Below, piece by piece: positions 49,168 through 57,044 of a stretch of DNA of 62,829 nucleotides; the first letter of the stretch is position 1, and every line of letters starts with the position of its first letter. The position numbers were made by a program, and so were the translations under genes. The stretch comes from Nitrosomonas sp. Nm51 (GTDB lineage Bacteria; Pseudomonadota; Gammaproteobacteria; Burkholderiales; Nitrosomonadaceae): NCBI RefSeq assembly GCF_900111165.1, contig NZ_FOGH01000014.1, forward strand, positions 1 to 62,829. Direction: 5' to 3'. The notes beneath the pieces are model-generated. The model searched no databases, was not told the DNA's origin, and saw only the letters and a program-made list of their open reading frames with translations.

Positions 49168-50136
49168 TATGCCTATGAACTATTCTCAGCATTTTTCACC
49201 TTATTTATTAATATCAATGAGATAAAGGAACGACAATGAAAGGCCAAGAAATGACTCTGATAGATTGGCAAAAACAGTACGGTACAGAAGAAGGCTGCGT
49301 GCAGGCATTGATTGAGTGACGCTGGCCGGAAGGTTTTCGCTGTCCGTGCTGTGGTCACGATGGTGGTTACAGTATTAAGACGCGTGGCTATTGGGAATGC
49401 AGTCAATGCCACAAACAAACCTCATTAACGGCAGGCACCTTGTTTCATTCAACCAATCTGCCACTAACCAAGTGGTTTTGGGCAATTTACCTGGTTGCAT
49501 CGGATAAAGGCGGTATTTCTGCTTTGCGTTTATCCAAACAGATAAACGTATCCTGGATAACCGCCAGCAGAATGCTGCGAAAGATTCGCATTGCCATGGG
49601 ACACCGGGACAGCATATATCGATTACATGAATTGATTGAAATAGACGATGCGTTGATTGGAGGGCGCCATGCCGGGGGAAAGCGCGGCCGGGGTGCCGAA
49701 GGAAAAACATCGGTGCTGGTAGCTATTGAGAATCGGGAAAAGCGTGCCGGTTTTATTGCCATGCAGCAGGTTTCTGGTGTTAACCGGGAAACGGTATCAC
49801 AGTTTGTAAAGCGGCACCTGTCACCAGATCAATGCGTGCGAAGTGATGCACTGTCTTCTTTAGCCGAAATCGGCAAAACACAGAATCATACCGCACGCGT
49901 GACCCCGCCTGACAAAGCTGGTGAGTGGCTGCCATGGGTGCATATCGCCATTGGCAACCTTAAGGCATTCTTGCTGGGAACATATCACGGAGTGTCATCA
50001 GGTTACTTGCAAGAATATCTCAATGAGTTTTGCTACCGTTTTAACCGGCGAGCATGGGAAGCTGAATTACCTTCCCGTCTCCTGAGTGCTTGCTTGTGGC
50101 ACAATCCAATTAAACTGAAAATAGTTTAGAGGCATA
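49168..50136 (+). mobile_element. Complete IS1595-type insertion sequence with 8-bp target duplication
   Basis: This is a 969-bp element. The left end 49168-49189 and the reverse complement of 50115-50136 both start TATGCCT and end TCAG, with 19 of 22 matches. It is flanked on both sides by TTAATTTA (49160-49167 and 50137-50144), the 8-bp target duplication expected for this family. It carries a single transposase gene, now interrupted by a stop codon. Confidence 0.9.
49236..50129 (+). pseudogene. IS1595-family transposase with an in-frame stop
   Basis: The start MKGQEMTLIDWQKQYG is followed by a TGA at 49317-49319 in the middle of the conserved AL-I-E-x-RWPEGFRCPCCG segment; the same frame then continues to 50129. 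The N-terminal zinc finger (CPCCG ... CSQC) and the DDE-like catalytic part (EIDDALIGGRHAG-KRGRG, a late SDALSS and the HVHI-like WVHIAIGNLKAFLLGTYHG) are otherwise intact. One base change explains the loss. Unless the stop is read through, no full transposase is made. Confidence 0.9.
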
Positions 50137-51003
50137 TTAATTTATTGAATATGTTTGATATTCTGCCTTGTAAAGAGCTATTTCGGGCGTGGCGAAAGGA
50201 ATCAATACACTCTGGTATTGGCGGCGAAATCCAAAGAATATTTCTCCAGGCTCTGTTCCCGGTGATTCCACGCGATTACATTGATACGATGCGTTGCTTG
50301 ATCAATATTATCTTGAACATGATAATCTTCTTCACCAAACCACCCAGCCATAAACATGATAACGATGCTTTTTTCCTAACCATCCGGCTAAGACCTGCCG
50401 CTCTGATTTGACTTGTGTGTCGTAGAACAAGCTGGCAATAATCCAGCAACAAATAAGTCTAGTGCTCTATCAATATGATATTGATAGAGCACTAGCATGA
50501 AGTTTTTCAATACATTAGCCATGTTTTTGATTTCCTCTAACTTGATTGAATAAATTTGTTGCTACAAAATTACACATATGCCTATTAGACGACACCCTCT
50601 AAAATAGAATATGCTGTGCTGTATTCGCAATACCTTGCTACTTTGCAAAAGCAAAGCCAGTATATATCTGTGAATGCGCGCAATCGCTTAATTTCAGAAA
50701 TTACTTCAAATATACTTATCCAACCGTGCGCTGTTCTTCGTTTGACCGAACTCGGGTGAGATGTTTTTCCGAAACATTTCTATATGTTTTTCCACTTCGC
50801 GATTTTTCTCAAACCGGTCTATATGATAGATAACTGCACCTTCATGTGCCAGTGACAATTCGGAACGCCCGCTTATATGCCGTGCTACAGGAAAGAGACA
50901 CTACAACACTAGCAGTATTTGGAACAACATTCAGACAGACATTGCGGCTTTTAGCCATATTCGAATTAGCTGTTGCCAGTTATCGGAGAAACAATTACAA
51001 TTC
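50137..51003. other. Spacer with decayed coding fragments
   Basis: This is nearly 0.9 kb without an intact gene. Two stretches on the minus strand look like protein remnants. One is at 50202-50357 (51 codons from an ATG; MFMAGWFGEEDYHVQDNIDQ at the start). The other runs from about 50885 down to a stop at 50706-50708 (EGAVIYHIDRFEKNREVEKH, then IEMFRKNISPEFGQTK) with no start codon. I recognise neither. A perfect 37-bp palindrome (copy B of the inverted-end family) lies at 50459-50495. Confidence 0.4.
50459..50495. repeat. Perfect 37-bp palindrome, ends-only copy B of the inverted-end family
   Basis: The two 18-bp arms CTAGTGCTCTATCAATAT are perfectly inverted around a single central base. 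Each arm is the outer part of the inverted ends of copies A and C. It looks like two element ends joined with the interior lost. Confidence 0.75.
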
Positions 51004-51005
51004 GT

Positions 51006-51018
51006 GCAACTTTGTTGC
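51006..51018. promoter_or_regulatory. Zur-like operator ahead of the regulator gene
   Basis: The palindrome GCAAC-TTT-GTTGC ends 27 bp before the regulator start. The reverse complement is exactly the core found at 51680-51692 before the receptor gene. Autoregulation by the Fur-family protein is the likely meaning. Confidence 0.65.
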
Positions 51019-51045
51019 GTAAACAGATATGTTCGTGGTTTCATG

Positions 51046-51465
51046 ATGCTCAATACTTATCGAGATACAGCAGAAGAATTGATCCGTAAAGAAGGCGGCC
51101 GGGCGACTGGAATCCGGGTAAGAATTCTGGCATTGCTGCTGGCTCAGGAGCAGGCTGTTACCCACCGTGAAATTGAAGCACGCCTGACAGGGCTGCAGCC
51201 TGACCGCGTAACATTGTACCGTGTATTGCAGTGGCTGGCGGATAAAGGCCTGATTCACAAGATTACCAGCGATGACCGGGTGTGGCGGTTTCATGTCAAT
51301 CATGATGCCTATATGCACCAGCACGCACATTTTAAGTGCACACGTTGCGCCAAGGTCGTGTGCCTGGATGAATTGCCATCCAGGCGTCATTTGACCCTGC
51401 CGGCGGGTTATCAATTCCAGTCGATGGAATTGACTGTCAAGGGTTTGTGCGCGCAATGTGTTTAA
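51046..51465 (+). CDS. zur: Fur-family metalloregulator, probably Zur
   Basis: This is a 139-residue regulator. A winged helix covers about 1-80, with VTHREIEARLTGLQPDRVTL, then YRVLQWLADKGLIHKI typical of the Fur family recognition helix. A metal-rich dimerisation part follows: HQHAHFKCTRCAKVVCLDE and the C-terminal GLCAQC give the two structural C-x-x-C zinc pairs. Zur rather than Fur is inferred because a ZnuD-like receptor next door carries the same upstream palindrome. The open frame from 51004 overlaps that palindrome; ATG 51046 (or the ATG just before it) is the family-like start. Confidence 0.82.
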   Translation: MLNTYRDTAEELIRKEGGRATGIRVRILALLLAQEQAVTHREIEARLTGLQPDRVTLYRVLQWLADKGLIHKITSDDRVWRFHVNHDAYMHQHAHFKCTRCAKVVCLDELPSRRHLTLPAGYQFQSMELTVKGLCAQCV

Positions 51466-51679
51466 CACGATCAATCTGTGTTGTTAACTGACTGTTGCAA
51501 TAGTCGTTACCTGTCCGGCCGAAATAACGCGTGTATTTGTCGGTTGTAGTTGCTGTTATGACTGAGTTGCGTTGCTGTTTTCCTCGGAATTGATGTGCTG
51601 GCAGTTTTTGGGGCGAAGCGAAGTAGAATTTAATTCATGCGTAAATCAAGTTTTGTTCGATGAAATTTTCAATAAAAAT

Positions 51680-51692
51680 GCAACAAAGTTGC
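51680..51692. promoter_or_regulatory. Zur-like operator ahead of the ZnuD-like receptor
   Basis: GCAAC-AAA-GTTGC lies 41 bp before the receptor start, the same 13-bp core (on the other strand) as at 51006-51018. Flanks extend the symmetry weakly (T/G outside). No third copy was noticed in the window. Confidence 0.65.
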
Positions 51693-51733
51693 GTTAAAGC
51701 TGATAATCAGTCTATTTATAATTAAATTAGCCG

Positions 51734-53794
51734 ATGCGTTCAGCCATTGCTATAAAAGTAACTGAGATAAATTGCAGTTTGGGTCTGTTCGTGCCGGCTG
51801 TGTTGGCGATAGCGCTGATCCTGTCTCAAGCTTCTGTTGTATTTGCTCAGGCGCTTACTGACGTGGCGGAATTGCCGGGGATGGTTGTTACTGCCCCTGC
51901 AGATCAGCGATCCGATCCTGACTGGGTCAGGCCAGAAAAAGTATTGCGGGAGGATGCGTTGCGGCGCAAGCGTGAAGCCGGTCTGGGCGATATGTTGTCG
52001 CGGGAACCGGGCGTTTCCTCGAGCAGTTTCGGGCCAGGCGCCAGCCGTCCGATTATTCGTGGACAGGACAGTTCACGTACCCGTGTTTTGGAAAGCGGTG
52101 TTGGTATGGGCGATCTCTCCGTAATCAGTCCGGATCACGCCGTTGCATCGGATACGCTCAATATTTCGAGAATCGAAATTCTTCGCGGACCGGCAACGCT
52201 GTTATACGGAAGCGGTACTTCCGGCGGTGTGGTCAATGTGATCAGCGCAAGAATTCCTGATCGTATGTATAAGTCGGCGCAAGGGCATTTTGAAGGCCGC
52301 TTTAACTCGGCGCTGGAGGAGCGCTCGGGTGTATTCAGTGCTTCAGGCGGCCATGGGCAGTTTGCGTGGCATGTCGACGGCGCAAAAAGGAAAACCAGTG
52401 ATGTAAAAATCCCCGGACGTGCAGATCCTGATAATCCTGACAGTGAAAATGGAGTGATCAGAAACAGCGCTATCGATTCCAGCAATGTATCTGCCGGTGG
52501 TTCGTATATCGGAGAGCGCGGGTATGTTGGTGTGTCCGTATCACGGCTCGACAATTTCTACGGTATACCGGGGCCTGAATCGGCAAAAATCGACATGGAT
52601 CAGACGCGTTACGGACTGTCCGGTGAACTGGACAGTCCTGCCCGGGGTTTTCAGAAGTTGAAAATGCGTATCAACTACAATGACTACCAGCATGATGAGC
52701 TCGAAGATAGCGGCGAGATTGGTACAAAACTGAACAACGACGAAGTGGATGGCCGCTTTGAACTTATGCATCTGCCGGTTGCAAACTGGCAGGGCGTGCT
52801 TGGGGTGCAGTTTCAGTATCAGGATTTTGCAGCCCGCGGCGAGGAAGCATTTATCCCCTCCACGCTGTCGCATTCAGTAGGAATTTTTATGCTGGAACAG
52901 TATCAATGGCGACGCTGGTTGTTTGAAATCGGCGGCCGGCTGGAACATGTCAATCGAGATCCGGCCGATACCGTTCTTTCCTCGAGAAATTTTAATTTGT
53001 ATAGCATATCGGCTGGCAGCGCGTGGATGTTCGCAGAGGGCTATCAAATTGATCTGACAGCGACGCGCGGTCAGCGCGCACCGATTATTAATGCCCTGTA
53101 TGCCAACGGCATTCATGTTGCAACCAATACCTTTGATGTCGGTGATCCGGATCTGACTAAAGAAACTTCCAATAATTTCGATCTTTCACTGCAAAAAACG
53201 GATGGTGCCGTCACCGGGCGTGTCAATCTGTTTTATAACCATATCAACAATTATATTTTTCAGCGTGCCCGTGATGGCAACGCAGATAGACTGGCTGATC
53301 GTGTCAACGATGAAGGCGAGCTCGATAATAACGGTGCATTCCTGGTTCAGGATTTTATGCAAACACGCGCGCATTTTTATGGTCTGGAAGCAGAAACCCG
53401 TGTGGCAGTGTTGCCTGAAAGGCTGACTATGCGCCTGTTTACTGATATTGTTTATGGCAGGTTGAAGAACAATGGAAATGTTCCCCGGTTAACGCCGCTG
53501 CGCTTCGGTCTGGAACTTGATTACTTTCAGGGTAACTGGTTGGGTAATTTCAATGTCACCCGGGTGACAAGGCAAGAGCGAACCGCTGCGCTTGAGTCAG
53601 AGACGCCGGGTTATATACTGATGAATGCGGAGCTTGGTTATCGTTTCAAACGTGGTGAGTCGTCCTATCACACGCTGTTTTTGCAAGGACGCAATCTGCT
53701 CAACGAAGATATGCGTGTGCATACATCGTTCCTAAAAGATGTCGCGCCATTGCCGGGCAGAGCGATTGTCGTCGGTATTAGAGGTACATTCTGA
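51734..53794 (+). CDS. znuD: TonB-dependent receptor, ZnuD-like
   Basis: This is a 686-residue outer-membrane receptor. A signal peptide ends near ASVVFAQA (about 40). The plug contains LGDMLSREPGVSSSSFGPGA, SRPIIRGQDSSRTRVLESGV and IEILRGPATLLYGSGTSGGV. The barrel ends NEDMRVHTSFLKDVAPLPGR, then ...VVGIRGTF, the ending seen in ZnuD zinc receptors. Unlike many ZnuD proteins it lacks long His-rich loops. The adjacent Fur-family gene and shared operator support zinc (or another divalent metal) uptake under Zur control. Confidence 0.85.
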   Translation: MRSAIAIKVTEINCSLGLFVPAVLAIALILSQASVVFAQALTDVAELPGMVVTAPADQRSDPDWVRPEKVLREDALRRKREAGLGDMLSREPGVSSSSFGPGASRPIIRGQDSSRTRVLESGVGMGDLSVISPDHAVASDTLNISRIEILRGPATLLYGSGTSGGVVNVISARIPDRMYKSAQGHFEGRFNSALEERSGVFSASGGHGQFAWHVDGAKRKTSDVKIPGRADPDNPDSENGVIRNSAIDSSNVSAGGSYIGERGYVGVSVSRLDNFYGIPGPESAKIDMDQTRYGLSGELDSPARGFQKLKMRINYNDYQHDELEDSGEIGTKLNNDEVDGRFELMHLPVANWQGVLGVQFQYQDFAARGEEAFIPSTLSHSVGIFMLEQYQWRRWLFEIGGRLEHVNRDPADTVLSSRNFNLYSISAGSAWMFAEGYQIDLTATRGQRAPIINALYANGIHVATNTFDVGDPDLTKETSNNFDLSLQKTDGAVTGRVNLFYNHINNYIFQRARDGNADRLADRVNDEGELDNNGAFLVQDFMQTRAHFYGLEAETRVAVLPERLTMRLFTDIVYGRLKNNGNVPRLTPLRFGLELDYFQGNWLGNFNVTRVTRQERTAALESETPGYILMNAELGYRFKRGESSYHTLFLQGRNLLNEDMRVHTSFLKDVAPLPGRAIVVGIRGTF

Positions 53795-53835
53795 TGCTGA
53801 AATTCTGTGCCTCACTTACATTAAGGAGTGTCGTC

Positions 53836-53970
53836 ATGCGCCATGCGCATTTATGCGCATGCAGATTTTTGATGAATGCTTGTGAAAAGCGTGCAGAGCT
53901 GGGGGGTACGATTTGTCCGATTTCGCCACTGATGGGGCAAGCTGTGGCCGAAGTGATGGCCAGGGTATAA
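53836..53970 (+). CDS. Possible 44-residue Cys/His-containing peptide
   Basis: An ATG with AAGGAG 7 bases upstream opens 44 codons: MRHAHLCACRFLMNACEKRA, then ELGGTICPISPLMGQAVAEV and MARV. There are four Cys and two His, clustered at the N terminus (H3, H5, C7, C9). It starts 41 bp after the ZnuD-like gene and could be cotranscribed. The first codons overlap a palindrome CATGCGCAT-TT-ATGCGCATG (53842-53861), which may instead mean that this is only a hairpin. No known family recognised. Confidence 0.35.
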   Translation: MRHAHLCACRFLMNACEKRAELGGTICPISPLMGQAVAEVMARV

Positions 53971-54214
53971 CCTGTTTGGAAAAATCAACACAGAAAAGGA
54001 TGTTCATACTTTGGATATCCTTGAGTTCAAGTTGTCTATGAAATATTCACAGACCAGTCGACGGCTTGATACGCTTTATAGGCAATCACGATTACACGGT
54101 ATTTGTGTGGTTCAGGGTTATATTCGGCGGTATGATTTTAATGACGGCGTATACCGGTGTTGCCGGGCGGTCTGAGTTCGGATGAATTTTAGGAATATGT
54201 TGATGTGATATTTG

Positions 54215-54250
54215 CTGCCTTCATGACATATGTCCCTGTCATGAAGGCAG
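54215..54250. terminator. 14-bp perfect hairpin between znuD region and PEP-CTERM gene
   Basis: CTGCCTTCATGACA and TGTCATGAAGGCAG are perfectly inverted around an 8-base loop. It lies 78 bp beyond the PEP-CTERM stop (minus strand) and after the znuD region, so it could end transcripts from both sides. The T-runs are weak. Confidence 0.55.
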
Positions 54251-54328
54251 TATAACTGGCTTGGAAGATCGCAGACTGCCTTCCGATTACACTGATGAAC
54301 AATCCAGCGCTTTATCGGAAGCGACAGC

Positions 54329-55135
54329 CTAACGATTATTGAAATTTTTACGTTTGGTGAAACCAAACCCGATAAGTCCGATCCCTAGCAGGGCAAGCGT
54401 GGTTGGCAATGGAACTGCTGTTGACTGCTGTATTGCCAAACCTTCAACGTCTGTGCCGTCTGTGGTAATTACCGTTGCGGCACCGGTAGCGGGGTTAATA
54501 CGAAAATAATCGCCATCGTCGTCCCCTGCATATAGCCATGTGCCGTCTGTCGCCAGAGCTGATTGGGTACTCAGTCCGGTCAGCGTACCCCCGGCGCCAA
54601 CCAGTGAGGCTGCACCCGTTACTGTGTCCACGGTATACAAAGAATCGTTACCAGCATCGACTCCGTATAGCGTGTTGCCAAGAAAAGTGAGTCCGTCCAG
54701 ATCCGCTCCGATTGAACCATTCAGAAGTGTTGCGGCACCGGTGCCAAGATTAACGGTCCAGAGGTCGCCACCAAATTGATCTGCCATAAAAGCAGAGCCT
54801 GACGCAGAGATGGCCAACCCAGGGCCGGTAACTGAAACACCAAGCGCCCCTACCGCCGTTCCGGCACCTGTTGTGGTATCTATTGTAATCAATTGATTGG
54901 ATGAATCATCAATCGCGTAAAGTGTGTTACCAAAAAACGACAGCGCTTCAACATCACTAAATCCAACACCACCAACGCCACCGATCGTGGTACCCGTTCC
55001 AGTAGCGAAATCTATGCTGTAAAACGTTGAATCTGTAGTATCACCATCTACGCCAAAACCTAGTGGTGCTGCACCTGTGTTGCTAACGATACCCGCAAAA
55101 AATAATGCGGCGATTAATAGTTGTGTTTGTTTCAT
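54329..55135 (-). CDS. PEP-CTERM sorting-domain protein, beta-propeller-like
   Basis: This is a 268-residue exported protein. The signal peptide MKQTQLLIAALFFAGIVSNT is followed by repeats of the form GNTLYAIDDSSNQLITIDTT (also GNTLYGVDAGNDSLYTVDTV and TWLYAGDDDGDYFRINPATG), each with a following GTGA element, which suggest a beta-propeller like DUF4394. The C terminus VPLPTTLALLGIGLIGFG plus the basic cluster TKRK is a PEP-CTERM signal (here VPLP in place of VPEP), which exosortase systems recognise in exopolysaccharide-producing Gram-negatives. No exosortase gene is in the window. Confidence 0.88.
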   Translation of the reverse strand: MKQTQLLIAALFFAGIVSNTGAAPLGFGVDGDTTDSTFYSIDFATGTGTTIGGVGGVGFSDVEALSFFGNTLYAIDDSSNQLITIDTTTGAGTAVGALGVSVTGPGLAISASGSAFMADQFGGDLWTVNLGTGAATLLNGSIGADLDGLTFLGNTLYGVDAGNDSLYTVDTVTGAASLVGAGGTLTGLSTQSALATDGTWLYAGDDDGDYFRINPATGAATVITTDGTDVEGLAIQQSTAVPLPTTLALLGIGLIGFGFTKRKNFNNR

Positions 55136-55384
55136 ATTATTATATTTTTCCTTAATTAAATTGTTGCTGAAGATAAATCTTAGCCTTCCCGCATCATCAA
55201 TTCTGATGCGGCCAATTGTTAAGATTTATACAATAAATTTTAAGCAATAACCATGCCATAAATATTTATTGTATTAAAACAGATTGTTATATGTTTTTCA
55301 TGCAAAGTCTGTAAGATTTATCGACTCTGACAAAATGGAAAGTGGTGTGGAATATATTACACCCCTAAGCCGGACAAGCCGGAA

Positions 55385-55972
55385 CCAAGAAAGTTAAAAT
55401 TCGGGGTCAGGTCGCACGCCGTTACCGGCAATTTATCTGGCGGGTTAAAGTCCCGTCCGGGGAATTGCTCATTCACCCTGGTAGTACTGTGGAGCAGTAT
55501 TTGAGTAATTGAATGCTGTAAGTTCCGCGAAGGCAAAGCTGCAGGCCGCAACGCAAGTGAATCTTTATTAGCCCCATTAACTAACTGAAGATGTTGACTC
55601 TCTGACCTGAAGGGGAAAACTGATACTATCTGCCTGACAATGAGTGTTTCAGGTAGATCCTCCGGGGTTGTAGGAGTGGCATGTAGCGGAAGATAGATTG
55701 TGCAGGACGGAAGGTCCAAAACGGTGGTATGCATAACCAACTGATTTATATAAGCGGAGAGCGAAATTAAATCGGGCCGTATTGGAAGTCTGAGGGGTTA
55801 ATAGTATCGTTTGAGGATGAATGAATCATAACGCCATCCGAGGAAGGTGACCCTGCTTTGTTCAAGTTTTACTTTGGAATACAGGGCATGATGATTGCAG
55901 AAAAGCTAACAACATCACGAAACCCGCAAGAGCGCGTCAGAGTATTCCAAAGGAAGCTATACTTTAAATGTA
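55385..55972 (+). mobile_element. 5' relic of a group II intron
   Basis: The stretch has the style of a bacterial group II intron domain I: GGGTTAAAGTCCCGTCCGGG, GGAATTGCTCATT, AAGTTCCGCGAAGGC and GACCTGAAGGGGAAAAC, with many short pairable segments and no ORF. It is followed by the first codons of an intron-encoded protein (next entry). No domain V or intron 3' end is present; the homology appears to stop near 55972. The exact 5' boundary cannot be fixed by eye. Confidence 0.5.
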
Positions 55973-56010
55973 TGAATACATTTCTGTTTCAGCCTTCTGC
56001 TCTAACATAA
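55888..56010 (+). pseudogene. N-terminal fragment of a group II intron reverse transcriptase
   Basis: From ATG 55888 the frame reads MMIAEKLTTSRNPQERVRVF then QRKLYFK, the usual opening of intron-encoded reverse transcriptase/maturase proteins (x-x-RV-x-x-LQRKLY). It then runs into unrelated sequence (CMNTFLFQPSALT) and stops at 56008-56010. The catalytic domains are gone. Confidence 0.65.
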
Positions 56011-56148
56011 TCAAGCAGCTCTTGTTTCTTGCCGCAGCATACTTAATGGATTCCATTAGTGAAAAATAGTAATTATCCCGATACACATCAGATATTGATT
56101 TATTTAAACTTCCTCGGATATTAAATATCAATTTAAGGAACGACTATT

Positions 56149-56286
56149 ATGAATCTAACTAAAAACTTTTTAATTCTATCAATTGGCACTTTTTTGGTGG
56201 TTTTTTTCCTTGGAGTCATTGCTTCAACGGTAGTCTCTAAGGCAGGCGAACAAGACGTTACACAAAATTTGAGCAAAGCAGCTTAA
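56149..56286 (+). CDS. Small 45-residue single-span membrane protein
   Basis: ATG 56149 has TTAAGGAA upstream at good spacing. The product starts MNLTKNFLILSIGTFLVVFF, with one hydrophobic span (about 7-29), then a short polar tail SKAGEQDVTQNLSKAA. It resembles small inner-membrane proteins, but I know no family for it. The reading frame is clean and has a plausible amino-acid make-up, unlike neighbouring frames. The region 56287-56610 after it shows nothing recognisable. Confidence 0.45.
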   Translation: MNLTKNFLILSIGTFLVVFFLGVIASTVVSKAGEQDVTQNLSKAA

Positions 56287-56610
56287 TATAAGAAATAACT
56301 GTAGAGCAGGCCGGCCGTAAACCATACACTAGTCATGCAGAAAGAGGTTCAGCTAGTTTACTTTGCGACGCTTCACTACAGACAAATATAATTGTAATAA
56401 TCATTTCATAACCCAGTAACGAGATCGCTGTTGGGTTATGAAATACAAAACCTGCATTTAGACTTAAAAAAGTCCAGATCTATCAACAACCCATCAATTT
56501 TTGCCACCGCAAAACTAAGGTCCTGCATTCACACATATCGGTGTCTTAGGAATAAATTCATAATCCCGCTATCTGCATTTGATTTTCGTATGTTGACGCC
56601 TGATGATACA

Positions 56611-56717
56611 CTGGTGCTCTATTAATATGGTATTGCCGGGTTCAGTGAGTTTGGCGGTGACCATGGCGGGACCATGGCAACGCTGTACCTGGCAATATCA
56701 TATTGATAGGGTACTGG
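56611..56717. mobile_element. 107-bp inverted-end element (copy C)
   Basis: The left end is 56611-56637 and the right end 56691-56717; 27-bp ends match at 21 positions. The interior is GGGTTCAG ... CCATGGCAACGCTGTACC and is shared at its edges with copy A, but about 160 bp of the interior are missing. It abuts the 3' end of cbpM (stop at 56724-56726). There is no ORF. Confidence 0.7.
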
Positions 56718-56723
56718 ATTATA

Positions 56724-57038
56724 CTAATTCTCGAAACGTCGCACCCGTTGGCGCAGCTGCTCCAGTTCTTCCACTAAATCCAGAACCAGCGCGGCACCCG
56801 CCAGATTGACGCCAAGATCACGTTCCAGGCGCTGAGCCCGCCGGATACGCCGTACATTAATACCGTGAAAGCGCCAGTGCGCAGGCAGGCGTCCTTGCGG
56901 TTCGATCACGCCATGCTCTACCAGTTCGAATATCTGTTCAGTGGTCAGGTGACACGATCTGCAGAGTTCGGACAGCGTCATATATACATCCTCTTCCAGA
57001 ATGTCTCCTGACAATAGCTTCATCAATTTATCAGTCAT
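56724..57038 (-). CDS. cbpM: Chaperone modulator CbpM
   Basis: This is a 104-residue MerR-like protein that binds and inhibits CbpA. It has YMTLSELCRSCHLTTEQIFE (helix-turn-helix, about 19-38), HGVIEPQG, WRFHGINVRRIRRAQRLERD and a C-terminal coiled coil (LVEELEQLRQRV). It is placed 6 bp after cbpA, as in other bacteria. Confidence 0.92.
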   Translation of the reverse strand: MTDKLMKLLSGDILEEDVYMTLSELCRSCHLTTEQIFELVEHGVIEPQGRLPAHWRFHGINVRRIRRAQRLERDLGVNLAGAALVLDLVEELEQLRQRVRRFEN

Positions 57039-57044
57039 TTCGAA

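Noticed and set aside
50145..50411. An 88-codon plus-strand frame after the IS
   Set aside because: Its composition is not protein-like, and the minus-strand fragment at 50202-50357 in the same place looks more like coding sequence.
55357..55740. A 127-codon minus-strand open frame
   Set aside because: It runs through the group II intron-like sequence with no protein family resemblance and no ribosome site.
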